A stretch of 15,058 bases of DNA from Candidatus Bipolaricaulota bacterium (GCA_027021605.1 JALUUA010000067.1:1-15058), one strand, 5' to 3'; positions 1 through 8,532 are shown, counted from the stretch's first letter. A program made the numbers and translations. Notes: generated by a model from the sequence alone, not told the origin.

Positions 1-43
1 CCGCTTCGACGGCCTCTAACACCCGCCGGGCTTCCTTCTCCAC
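1..43 (-). CDS. 5' end of an unidentified gene, cut by the left edge
   Basis: On the minus strand a GTG codon at 43-41 opens a frame to the window edge (14 codons), reading MEKEARRVLEAVEA. A GGAGGG ribosome binding site at 51-56 lies 7 nt upstream, and a near-consensus promoter lies further up at 113-141, leaving a leader of about 60 nt. An in-frame TTG at 46-44 is an alternative start, only 4 nt from the binding site. The visible peptide is a charged amphipathic helix; it is too short to assign a family. Support comes only from the promoter, the binding site and the open frame. Confidence 0.45.
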   Translation of the reverse strand, partial: MEKEARRVLEAVEA

Positions 44-112
44 CAACGATCCCTCCAACGTTCTAAAAGTTGAATTTGGGCTCGGTGGCCCTGATCGCCA
101 TCGAATGGCCCC

Positions 113-141
113 TTTATAGCAAAAACGGCCACAATTGTCAA
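113..141 (-). promoter_or_regulatory. sigma-70 promoter for the left-edge gene
   Basis: On the minus strand TTGACA (136-141) and TATAAA (113-118) are separated by exactly 17 bp. Transcription would start near 106 and run left into the frame starting at 43. The -35 is a perfect match and the -10 matches at five of six positions. Confidence 0.8.
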
Positions 142-188
142 GGGATCGTCTAGAAATAAACACAAAGAGAGCTTTATGGTGGGAATCG

Positions 189-235
189 TATCTATAGATA
201 AGCAATATTTGCTGTTATAGTGGACAAATGTCCAC
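189..235. repeat. Cluster of three short palindromes upstream of the left-edge promoter
   Basis: Three adjacent dyads lie in an AT-rich stretch. They are the perfect 12-bp palindrome TATCTATAGATA (189-200), AGCAA-TAT-TTGCT (201-213), and GTGGACA-AA-TGTCCAC (220-235, 7-bp arms). They lie about 50-95 bp upstream of the -35 box at 136-141. They could bind a dimeric regulator of the left-edge gene. No known operator is recognised with certainty. Confidence 0.5.
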
Positions 236-291
236 ATTGGGATAGTGACAGAGGCGGGGGCAGGCTGGGGGGGTAGGGTTAGGATAGGGCA

Positions 292-306
292 GGGGGCCGA
301 GCCCCC
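292..306. other. GC-rich hairpin downstream of the CARDB gene
   Basis: GGGGGC-CGA-GCCCCC forms a 6-bp stem with a 3-nt loop about 60 nt past the stop codon of the minus-strand gene ending at 367. No T-tract follows on the minus strand, so it does not meet the intrinsic-terminator pattern. It may still slow transcription or protect the mRNA 3' end. Confidence 0.35.
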
Positions 307-350
307 GTGGGGAACCCGTAGAGAACTCGTGGGGAACTCGTGGGGAAGGC
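307..350. repeat. 11-bp tandem repeat, four copies
   Basis: Four consecutive 11-bp units (307-317, 318-328, 329-339, 340-350) follow the pattern GTGGGGAACTC: GTGGGGAACCC, GTAGAGAACTC, GTGGGGAACTC, GTGGGGAAGGC. The array lies between the 3' end of the CARDB gene and the hairpin at 292-306. Function unknown; the period is close to one helical turn. Confidence 0.75.
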
Positions 351-366
351 GAACGGGAGGGGGAGG

Positions 367-1728
367 CTACTCGCTCAGGAAGATCCGGCCCAGCTCCACG
401 CGGGAGCGGCCGTCCCGTTCTAGGACCTCGAGGCGGTAGAAATACTGCCCCGGGGGAAGGGGCCTGCCCGAGGAATCGGTGCCCTGCCAGCGGAGGGCGT
501 CCCCCTCGCTCTCCGCCCGGAAGAGCCGCTGACCGGCCTCATCCCAGATCTCGAGGGCAAGCCGCACGGCGCGGGGGGCGGTGATCACGATCTCCTCCTG
601 GGGGCGGGCCCGCTCCAGGGGGGTGCCCCCAGCCGTGAGGAACTGCGCCTGTTGAGCGCTCCCCGACTGCACGAACCCCTCGGCGACCGCCACCCACTCC
701 TGCCCGATCTGCGCGAGCACGTCGAGGAGTTCTTGGACGGCTGCGTCCGTGTCGACCTCCTCGTTCCCCTCCTCGGCGGCCTGCCGGAGCTCCTCCGCCT
801 GGGCGAGGGCTTGGTCCATCAGCGCGATCGAGCCCTCCAAGCCTTGGAGGCTCACCCCCTCGAGGGCATAGGCGGAGAGGGTGGCCAGATCCTCTCGGAT
901 CTGCTGGAACGCCGAGGTAAGCCGCTGGAGGTTCAGGCGCTCCAGCCCCTCGTTGACCTCCGCGAAGGAGGCGGTAAACGCGCGGTAGATCGCGGCGATC
1001 TCCCCGCCCGTCTGCAGCTGTGCCTCGCCCTGCAGGGCGGGGGGCAGCAGGGTGGGGACAAGCTCGAGGCGGTCGGCCCCCACCGCAAAGGCTTCCCCGG
1101 CCTTGCGGGAGGCCGCCTTGAAGTCCTCGAACAGCAGGAACAAGTCCTCGTTGGGCGGGACCTGCATCGCCTCGCCCGCCTTGCGCAGCCCGAGGGCCAC
1201 GCCCTCGAACAGGTCGAGCGTAAGGGAGCGGGCCCCCTCCAAGCGCTGCACGACCAAGTCCATCTCCGCCCGGTTGTTCCGCTCGTCCGCCTCGGGGACC
1301 TCCTGGAAGGCGTCGACGCGGACCACGACGCGGTGGGTGCCCTCGAGGGCCGTCCAGCGGGCCCGCACCTCCACCCGCGCGTTTCGCCCCGGTCGGGAGG
1401 TGACCCGGACGTTGGCGACCATCTGCTCGTCGACCTCGAAGAAGACGCTGAAGGGCTGAAGGACGCGTCCGCGCCCCCGGTTGGCGACGATGGCGATCAG
1501 CTCCACGACCTCGTCGGGTTGGGGTTCGAGGGGATCGGCGGAGAGCTCTTCGACCACCAGGTCGGGCGGATCGTCCCCGAACTGGGCTGCGCCCACACCC
1601 CAGCTCCCCAGTCCGCCCCCGCCGATGAGCGGCAGGAGCACGATCAGCGGGATCAGCACCTTCCGCAGCCTCACCGTCCCGATCCCCCCTCCGAAACGCG
1701 CCGTCGGTCGATGGGTCACCGCTCTCAT
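367..1728 (-). CDS. Secreted CARDB-domain protein with C-terminal FlgD-like Ig domain
   Basis: Predicted exported protein of 453 residues. The chosen ATG at 1728 has an AAGGAGGA site 11 nt upstream and lies about 39 nt behind a good promoter; a GTG at 1674 is an alternative that removes 18 residues. Residues 19-40 form a basic-then-hydrophobic signal or anchor (RLRKVLIPLIVLLPLIGG). Residues about 55-160 match a CARDB beta-sandwich: PDLVVEELSADP, a central VANRGRG, and a closing EADERNNRAE. Residues 165-370 look helical and contain a repeated RKAGEA motif. The last 80 or so residues resemble FlgD/T9SS-type Ig folds (IWDEAGQRLF, WQGTDSSGRPLPPGQYFYRL). Such domains usually mediate adhesion or surface assembly; no catalytic motif is visible. 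It is divergent from pepA, with no obvious functional link. The architecture is confident, the exact role unknown. Confidence 0.85.
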   Translation of the reverse strand: MRAVTHRPTARFGGGIGTVRLRKVLIPLIVLLPLIGGGGLGSWGVGAAQFGDDPPDLVVEELSADPLEPQPDEVVELIAIVANRGRGRVLQPFSVFFEVDEQMVANVRVTSRPGRNARVEVRARWTALEGTHRVVVRVDAFQEVPEADERNNRAEMDLVVQRLEGARSLTLDLFEGVALGLRKAGEAMQVPPNEDLFLLFEDFKAASRKAGEAFAVGADRLELVPTLLPPALQGEAQLQTGGEIAAIYRAFTASFAEVNEGLERLNLQRLTSAFQQIREDLATLSAYALEGVSLQGLEGSIALMDQALAQAEELRQAAEEGNEEVDTDAAVQELLDVLAQIGQEWVAVAEGFVQSGSAQQAQFLTAGGTPLERARPQEEIVITAPRAVRLALEIWDEAGQRLFRAESEGDALRWQGTDSSGRPLPPGQYFYRLEVLERDGRSRVELGRIFLSE

Positions 1729-1773
1729 GGGCTTTGGACTCCTCCTTGGGCTCTTCTCCGCAAGGCTTGAGGG

Positions 1774-1802
1774 ATCATACCCCGCCCGGGGGCGCCGCGC
1801 AA
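1774..1802 (-). promoter_or_regulatory. Promoter of the CARDB-protein gene
   Basis: On the minus strand TTGCGC (1797-1802) and TATGAT (1774-1779) are separated by 17 bp. Transcription would start near 1767, about 39 nt before the ATG at 1728. This also argues against the longer open frame that extends upstream to 1887. Confidence 0.65.
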
Positions 1803-1819
1803 GCGGGGCGTTCGCGGGT

Positions 1820-1848
1820 TTGCAGACGGCGAAACGACGGGTTACGAT
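1820..1848 (+). promoter_or_regulatory. Promoter of the leucyl aminopeptidase gene
   Basis: TTGCAG (1820-1825) and TACGAT (1843-1848) have a 17-bp spacer, giving a start near 1855 and a leader of about 60 nt. It is divergent from the promoter at 1774-1802, and only 17 bp separate the two -35 boxes, so one regulator bound between them could affect both genes. Confidence 0.6.
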
Positions 1849-1913
1849 CGGACAACGCCCGCCGACACCCCGGGGCGGTGCGCTCATCGCGCCCGAAGGA
1901 GGAGGCCGCTTCT

Positions 1914-3464
1914 TTGACGATGGAAATTCGAGTCCTGCAGGGGGACGTCACGGAGATCGAGACGGAAGCGCTCTGCTTGGGGATCTTCCGGGGCACGCGG
2001 GAGCCGGGGGGCGCCGCCGGGGCCGTGGACCGCGCCCTTGGAGGGGCGATCTCCGATTTGCTGCGCAGCGGGGAGTTCCGCGGCCGGAGGGGCGAGACCC
2101 TGCTCTTTCCCACGTTGGGGAAGCTGCCCGCCCGGCGGGTGCTGCTCGTGGGGCTGGGGGAGCGCGAGAGGTTCTCCGCGGAGGCGGTTCGCGAGGCCGC
2201 CGCGGCCGCTGCGAACGCCGCTTTGCACCTCTCGGAGCTCTCCACGGTGGTCCACGGGGCGGGGATCGGGGGGCTCGCCCCGGAGGGGGCCGCCCAGGCC
2301 CTCGTCGAGGGGGCGATCCTGGGGCGGTATCGCTTCCGCAAGTACCGTCGGGACGGGGAGGACGAGGCCCCCACCCCCAAGCTGGAGCGCCTGCAGCTGG
2401 TGGAGTTCGACGCGGCCAAGGTGGAAGCCCTGGAGCGGGGCGCGGCAAGGGGGGAGGCGGTCGCGGAGGCCGTCGGCTGGGCCCGGGACCTCGCCAACGA
2501 GCCGGGGAACGCCCTCCCGCCCGAAGAGCTCGCTGCACGGGCGCAGGCCCTCGCCCGTGAGCACGGGGCGATGCGCTGCGAGGTGCTCACGGAGCGCGAA
2601 TTGGAGGCGGAGGGCTTGGGGGGGATCTTGGGGGTGGCCCGCGGGAGCGCCCGGCCCCCGCGGCTCATCGTGCTGGAGTACACCCCGCCGGGCTTCGAGG
2701 GGGAGAGCCCCGTGGTGCTCGTGGGCAAGGGCGTGACGTTCGACAGCGGGGGGATCTCGCTCAAGGCCCGCGAGGGCATGGACGCCATGAAGTACGACAT
2801 GGCCGGGGCCGCGGCCGTGCTCGGGGCTGTCAAGGCCCTCGCCGCCCTGGAGGTCCCGATGCGGGTGATCGCGCTCGTCCCCGCGGTGGAGAACCTCCCG
2901 GACGGGAACGCGCTCAAGCCCGGGGACGTGATCCCGATGGGGGACGGCAAGCGGGTGGAGGTGACGAACACGGACGCCGAAGGGCGCTTAATTCTCGCGG
3001 ACGCCCTCGTCTACGCGCGGCGCTACGCGCCCCGGGCCGTGGTGGATCTGGCCACGCTGACGGGCGCGTGCATCGTGGCCCTGGGGAAGGAGGCCGCAGG
3101 GCTCTTCGGGAACGACGCGGCCCTCCTCGCCGCCATCCGGGAGGCGGCGGAGACAAGCGGCGAGCGCGTCTGGGAGCTTCCGCTCTACGAGGAATACCGG
3201 GAGCTGCTCCGGAGCGAGGTGGCAGATCTGAAGAACTCCGTGCTCGGCCGGGGCGCGCTCCCGCAGGCGGGCGCGGCGGCGGGGGCGATGTTCCTACGGG
3301 AGTTCGTCGAGTACCCGTGGGCCCACCTCGACATCGCGGGGACGGCCTTCGACGTGGAGACCCGACTCTACTGCCCCAAGAAGGGGGCCACGGGCTACGG
3401 CGTCCGCCTGCTGGTGGAGCTCATCGAGAGACTCTCCCGCTCTGCATCCCCGCCCAAGGGATAG
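1914..3464 (+). CDS. pepA: Leucyl (cytosol) aminopeptidase, peptidase family M17
   Basis: Cytosolic di-metal aminopeptidase that removes N-terminal residues from peptides (516 aa, normal for the family). The catalytic half is complete. Spacing-based alignment to bovine lens enzyme gives metal ligands K272, D277, D295, D354 and E356, catalytic K284 and R358, in GKGVTFDSGG, SLK, KYDMAG and the M17 signature NTDAEGRL. The N-terminal macro-like domain (about 1-170) precedes them. Start: AAGGAGGAGG at 1896-1905 is 8 nt from TTG 1914 but 14 nt from ATG 1920, so I prefer TTG; the ATG product is two residues shorter. Transcribed alone from the promoter at 1820-1848, probably housekeeping peptide turnover. 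In some bacteria PepA also binds DNA; nothing here tests that. Family assignment is very secure, the start less so. Confidence 0.95.
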   Translation: MTMEIRVLQGDVTEIETEALCLGIFRGTREPGGAAGAVDRALGGAISDLLRSGEFRGRRGETLLFPTLGKLPARRVLLVGLGERERFSAEAVREAAAAAANAALHLSELSTVVHGAGIGGLAPEGAAQALVEGAILGRYRFRKYRRDGEDEAPTPKLERLQLVEFDAAKVEALERGAARGEAVAEAVGWARDLANEPGNALPPEELAARAQALAREHGAMRCEVLTERELEAEGLGGILGVARGSARPPRLIVLEYTPPGFEGESPVVLVGKGVTFDSGGISLKAREGMDAMKYDMAGAAAVLGAVKALAALEVPMRVIALVPAVENLPDGNALKPGDVIPMGDGKRVEVTNTDAEGRLILADALVYARRYAPRAVVDLATLTGACIVALGKEAAGLFGNDAALLAAIREAAETSGERVWELPLYEEYRELLRSEVADLKNSVLGRGALPQAGAAAGAMFLREFVEYPWAHLDIAGTAFDVETRLYCPKKGATGYGVRLLVELIERLSRSASPPKG

Positions 3465-3511
3465 GGATAATCCACGCCGACGGTCGCAGTCGGAAGGTCG
3501 CCTGAGGGCGT

Positions 3512-3517
3512 TACAAT
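3512..3517 (+). promoter_or_regulatory. Possible -10 box before the small secreted-protein gene
   Basis: TACAAT lies about 29 bp before the GTG start at 3546. No convincing -35 box stands 16-18 bp upstream, so this is a weak call. If used, it excludes the overlapping ATG at 3516 as a start. The alternative is read-through from pepA, which ends only 81 bp before the start, with no clear terminator between. Confidence 0.35.
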
Positions 3518-3545
3518 GGAGCTTAGGGGGAGGGAGGACGGCGTG

Positions 3546-3950
3546 GTGTGCGGAGTGAGCCGAGTGAGCGGAAGGGATCGCGGGACGGCGGTGCGCAAGG
3601 AGATCGCGCTTCTCCTCCTGGTGCTGCTCCTGGTGGCCGCGGTGCCGCAGAGCACCTCCCGGTACCAGACCCTCTATGAGGGGATCCTCGCCATTGACCG
3701 TTCCCTGATCGTCCCCCGCCTGCCGTTGTACGTTCACATCCTTCCGCCGGGCTCGAAGATGGCCATCCTCGACTATTGGAGGGCGGCGGGGGCGGCGACG
3801 AACGCCCAGGGTCGGCTCGCCCCGCCGGCCCTGGATCGCATCTTGGTGTACTGCCCGGAGCAGGCCCCTCCGGAGGCGGCAAAAGATCCCCAAGCGTTCT
3901 CGGAGTGGGTAAAGGAGAAGTGCGAGTTCGCCCCGCTGTGGCGGCCGTAG
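3546..3950 (+). CDS. Small secreted or membrane-anchored protein, function unknown
   Basis: 134-residue protein with an N-terminal export signal or anchor: basic residues up to RKE, then a leucine/valine-rich stretch at about 20-34. The remainder (about 100 residues) is predicted outside the membrane and has two cysteines, C103 and C126, that could pair. No family motif is recognised. GGAGG at 3533-3537 lies 8 nt before the GTG at 3546; the adjacent GTG at 3543 (5 nt) and a GTG at 3591 directly before the hydrophobic stretch are alternatives. It follows pepA in the same direction and may share its transcript. Base composition is like the neighbouring genes, which supports a resident gene. Function cannot be stated. 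Confidence 0.6.
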   Translation: MCGVSRVSGRDRGTAVRKEIALLLLVLLLVAAVPQSTSRYQTLYEGILAIDRSLIVPRLPLYVHILPPGSKMAILDYWRAAGAATNAQGRLAPPALDRILVYCPEQAPPEAAKDPQAFSEWVKEKCEFAPLWRP

Positions 3951-4000
3951 GTTTTCCCTTTGAGCGGATAGCGGGGACGGGGGATATTTGCGGAGAGAGG

Positions 4001-4076
4001 TGGCTCCCCGGGGTGGACTCGAACCACCAACCTACCGGTTAACAGCCGGTCGCTCTGCCAATTGAGCTACCGGGGA
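4001..4076 (-). tRNA. tRNA-Asn (anticodon GTT)
   Basis: On the minus strand 76 nt fold as a full cloverleaf: acceptor TCCCCGG/CCGGGGA, D-arm with AGCTCAATTGGCAGAG, anticodon stem ACCGG/CCGGT around CTGTTAA, and T-arm GGTGG-TTCGAGT-CCACC. The loop gives anticodon GTT (Asn). The CCA end is encoded (TGG at 4001-4003 on the plus strand). The stems are very GC-rich. It is a single gene with its own promoter. Confidence 0.97.
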
Positions 4077-4092
4077 TCGCGAAGCAGAGTTG

Positions 4093-4121
4093 ATTATAAC
4101 GCCAACGGCCGGGGCTGTCAA
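4093..4121 (-). promoter_or_regulatory. Consensus promoter of tRNA-Asn
   Basis: TTGACA (4116-4121) and TATAAT (4093-4098) with a 17-bp spacer: a perfect sigma-70 promoter on the minus strand. The start would be near 4086, leaving a leader of about 10 nt before the tRNA 5' end. The -35 box overlaps the stop codon of the broken gene at 4118-4379. Confidence 0.9.
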
Positions 4122-4379
4122 CGACAGCAAATCCACGCCACGACCAGGGCTCCAACGACGAGGCTTAAAACTTGCAAGCAACAAAGCCAAAGGAAGGATG
4201 CTTTAAGGTACAAGCATGAGCTGCCGGGTCTACAAAGTGGAGCGGGCGGTGAAGTTGGGGGTAACCTTGCTTGACCGGTTCCTGGCTCGATTGCTATGCT
4301 TCCTTCAGCAGAGGATTTCTACAAAGCCGACTAAGCTTACCATAGCGACCAAGGCCAAGTGCTTGGTGCGTTGGTTCAT
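4118..4379 (-). pseudogene. Frameshifted small membrane/secreted protein gene
   Basis: An ATG at 4379 is preceded by GGAGGTGATCC, an 11-nt match to the complement of the usual 16S 3' tail, with the core GGAGG 9 nt from the ATG. The first frame encodes a 24-residue hydrophobic peptide that starts MNQRTKHLALVAMVSLVG and stops at 4305. Removing one A near 4316-4318 joins it to a second open frame of 65 codons that ends with TGA at 4120-4118. The joined protein would have 86 residues: a signal-like start, a Pro-rich middle with SSAEGS near 22-27, and a C-terminal membrane helix (VLSLVVGALVVAWICCR). Alternatives are an intact 24-residue membrane peptide, programmed frameshifting, or a sequencing indel. 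Family unknown. The GC content is lower than that of the flanking genes. Confidence 0.45.
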
Positions 4380-4464
4380 GGAGGATCACCTCCCTTTGCT
4401 CTTCACTTTAAGCTCATCAACCGTACATTATGGCCGATAAGGCACATACGTCCACGCGCTTCAG

Positions 4465-4758
4465 TTATTCTCCTAATGATCGCAGTAAGCTAGCAATGAA
4501 AGAGAATGAAAACGCAATTAGGAATAGAATGGGCACTATCAATCTCACCAATACAGGGAAACGGATCACTTTGTCCTCCCAATAGAGACTTATGGGCAAG
4601 AAAAGCGTCCCCACTGCCATTAAACTCCACGCTACCAACCACAGCAGGTGCCCTGTGCTGAGACGACCGGAAAGACCAATCTGGATTATGTTCAAGACGC
4701 TGACAAGAATCATGAGTCCGGAGCCGACTACTACTAAGGCTAAGCTCACGCGTGCCAT
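4465..4758 (-). CDS. Small three-helix membrane protein, unknown family
   Basis: 97-residue protein with three hydrophobic helices (about 5-27, 37-59 and 68-92) separated by short polar links such as GRLSTG and YWEDKVIRF. It has no enzymatic motif. The ATG at 4758 follows the stop codon of the upstream Tat-type peptide frame by one base, suggesting translational coupling; no separate Shine-Dalgarno site is visible. An upstream GTG at 4776 would add six residues and overlap that frame. GC is about 45% over 4441-4620 (counted), against about 70% in neighbouring genes, so it may be acquired. No terminator is seen after it. Confidence 0.6.
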   Translation of the reverse strand: MARVSLALVVVGSGLMILVSVLNIIQIGLSGRLSTGHLLWLVAWSLMAVGTLFLPISLYWEDKVIRFPVLVRLIVPILFLIAFSFSFIASLLRSLGE

Positions 4759-4759
4759 T

Positions 4760-4909
4760 CTATAAAGCAATCTCACTGTCTGCTACGAAAGCGGGAGGAG
4801 ACTCACTCCATATTGGTCTACAACCGCTGAGACTTCCCAACCCACTCATCGCCATCAACCCCAGCCCGACTCCCACGGCCTTAAGCAATGCTCGCCGCGT
4901 CAACCCCAC
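4760..4909 (-). CDS. Short Tat/lipoprotein-type signal peptide frame (49 aa)
   Basis: The frame starts at GTG 4909 (or TTG 4903) and reads M-G-LTRRALLKAVG, then a hydrophobic stretch, then SLSGC at 26-30, followed by only 19 residues. A twin-arginine core (TRRALLK) plus a lipobox (LSGC) is typical of Tat-exported lipoproteins, but here almost no mature protein follows. AAAGG lies 4 nt before the GTG. It ends one base before the ATG of the membrane protein at 4758. It could be a real micro-lipoprotein, the remnant of a longer Tat substrate, or the continuation, after a frameshift, of the frame starting at 4964. Unknown function; existence as a product is uncertain. Confidence 0.4.
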   Translation of the reverse strand: MGLTRRALLKAVGVGLGLMAMSGLGSLSGCRPIWSESPPAFVADSEIAL

Positions 4910-4964
4910 CCGACCTTTCTCCCTCCCGCTCCTCGTGTTCGTAGATCTCCCCTTCCCAGCACAT
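4881..4964 (-). CDS. Possible 27-residue leader peptide with strong ribosome binding site
   Basis: ATG at 4964 is preceded by AAAGGAGG with an ideal 8-nt gap, the best ribosome binding site in this low-GC stretch. The frame encodes a Glu-rich 27-residue peptide (MCWEGEIYEHEEREGERSGG at its start) and overlaps the Tat-type frame by 29 nt in a different phase. It may be a leader peptide coupling translation to the Tat frame, or the true N-terminus of the Tat protein with one indel. No family recognised. Confidence 0.3.
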   Translation of the reverse strand: MCWEGEIYEHEEREGERSGGVDAASIA

Positions 4965-4980
4965 AGGTACCCCCTCCTTT

Positions 4981-5010
4981 GGGGAATGTCAACCTCGGGG
5001 GAATGTCAAC
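4981..5010. repeat. Pair of 13-bp direct repeats containing TTGACA
   Basis: GTTGACATTCCCC on the minus strand occurs twice, at 4981-4993 and 4998-5010, with starts 17 bp apart. The proximal copy lies just upstream of the ribosome binding site of the frame at 4964. Each contains TTGACA, but the proximal copy has only a poor -10 (TACCTA at 4964-4969) 17 bp away, and the distal one has none. A repressor or activator binding pair is possible. Confidence 0.55.
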
Positions 5011-5073
5011 TTTCCCGGCAAGGTAAGGTGAGGTGGGGATTAACACAAATTCCGGGGATTTATCAAGATCCTC

Positions 5074-5088
5074 CTAAAAAAGAAAAAG
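5074..5088 (-). terminator. T-rich terminator after 5S rRNA
   Basis: On the minus strand the closing stem of 5S rRNA is followed within a few bases by TCTTTTTCTTTTTTA. The terminal 5S helix plus the T-tract resembles an intrinsic terminator for the 23S-5S operon. No T-run of similar length is seen elsewhere near a gene end in the window. Confidence 0.65.
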
Positions 5089-5090
5089 AC

Positions 5091-5208
5091 CCAGGCGGCG
5101 ACCTACTCTCCCAGGCCCTCGCGGGCCTAGTACCATCGGCGCGGGAGGGCTTAACTTCCGGGTTCGGAATGGGACCGGGTGTTTCCCCTCCGCCCTAGGG
5201 CCGCCTGA
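5091..5208 (-). rRNA. 5S ribosomal RNA
   Basis: On the minus strand the RNA starts CAGGCGGC and ends with the complementary GCCGCCTG (helix I). The conserved loop CCGAACCCGGAAGTTAAG segment is present at about 5151-5168, as is the GGTCGCCGCC 3' side. Length about 118 nt. It lies about 45 nt after the 23S 3' end and is cotranscribed with it. Ends are accurate to a few bases. Confidence 0.95.
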
Positions 5209-5222
5209 ATCTCTGAATCACA

Positions 5223-5252
5223 GGCTTGGTCCCTGAAAAGTGAATAGAGTGG
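5223..5252. repeat. 3' arm of the 23S processing stem
   Basis: These 30 bp are the inverted repeat of 8267-8296 with a single mismatch. In the precursor RNA the two arms pair to close off the 23S, forming the expected RNase III-type processing stem, which continues into helix 1 (GCTTGCGCGAT). Confidence 0.85.
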
Positions 5253-5253
5253 A

Positions 5254-8261
<3,008 letters not shown>

Positions 8262-8266
8262 TTTCT

Positions 8267-8296
8267 CCACTCTATTCACTTTTCAAGGACCAAGCC
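8267..8296. repeat. 5' arm of the 23S processing stem
   Basis: Pairs with 5223-5252 (one mismatch). On the minus-strand transcript it begins GGCTTGGTCC and ends just before the mature 23S 5' end. Because both arms flank the 23S alone, 23S would be released from this precursor without any 16S processing. Confidence 0.85.
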
Positions 8297-8376
8297 GCTC
8301 CCGCCGGATCCCGTCCCTCCCAAGCTCCCCAACGCGGGGGAGAGGAGGTGTGGTTGGCGGTTGCTGGCAGCAGCGT

Positions 8377-8405
8377 AGTATAACACCGTCTCTGTCGGCT
8401 GTCAA
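8377..8405 (-). promoter_or_regulatory. Promoter of the 23S-5S rRNA operon
   Basis: TTGACA (8400-8405) and TATACT (8377-8382) on the minus strand have a 17-bp spacer. Transcription would start near 8370, giving a leader of about 110 nt before mature 23S. The leader contains neither 16S nor a tRNA. Confidence 0.85.
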
Positions 8406-8407
8406 GC

Positions 8408-8439
8408 CCCCTTCCCTTGCCCCTCGGGCCGGGAAGGGG
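8408..8439. other. Hairpin between the rRNA and clp promoters
   Basis: CCCCTTCCC (8408-8416) and GGGAAGGGG (8431-8439) form a 9-bp stem with a 14-nt loop, directly upstream of the rRNA -35 box. A second dyad, CGGGG-TGAC-CCCCG, lies near 8479-8492. No gene is seen between the divergent promoters (8406-8532). The role of the dyads is unknown. Confidence 0.35.
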
Positions 8440-8532
8440 TGGGTATCTTACCACGGGCCTCCCCGCCCTGCAAGTGATCGGGGTGACCCCCGGCAGGGGA
8501 CGGACGCGGAACCCAACGGCCCAAGGGCAAGG

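Noticed and set aside
16..237. 73-residue minus-strand frame near the left edge
   Set aside because: It spans the promoter at 113-141 and the palindromes and has no ribosome binding site; the peptide has no protein-like pattern.
1481..2971. Long frames overlapping pepA and the CARDB gene in other phases
   Set aside because: They are shadows produced by high GC, rich in Arg/Pro/Gly, with no family motif.
3516..3545. ATG at 3516 as start of the small secreted protein
   Set aside because: It has no ribosome binding site and overlaps a possible -10 box; GTG 3546 has GGAGG 8 nt upstream.
4001..4076. tRNA-Asn as an attachment site for an integrated island
   Set aside because: The low-GC stretch is on the 5' side of the tRNA, not the 3' side normally used; no integrase or second copy of the tRNA 3' end was seen.
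4384..4398. GGATCACCTCCCTTT on the plus strand as a leftover 16S rRNA 3' end
   Set aside because: No other 16S sequence precedes it, one base is inserted relative to the usual tail, and it sits exactly where a minus-strand ribosome binding site is expected.
4216..4440. 74-residue plus-strand frame in the low-GC stretch
   Set aside because: No good ribosome binding site or promoter; it is antisense to the better supported broken gene at 4118-4379.
4752..5198. 148-residue plus-strand frame
   Set aside because: It runs into the 5S gene and is antisense to the Tat/membrane frames.
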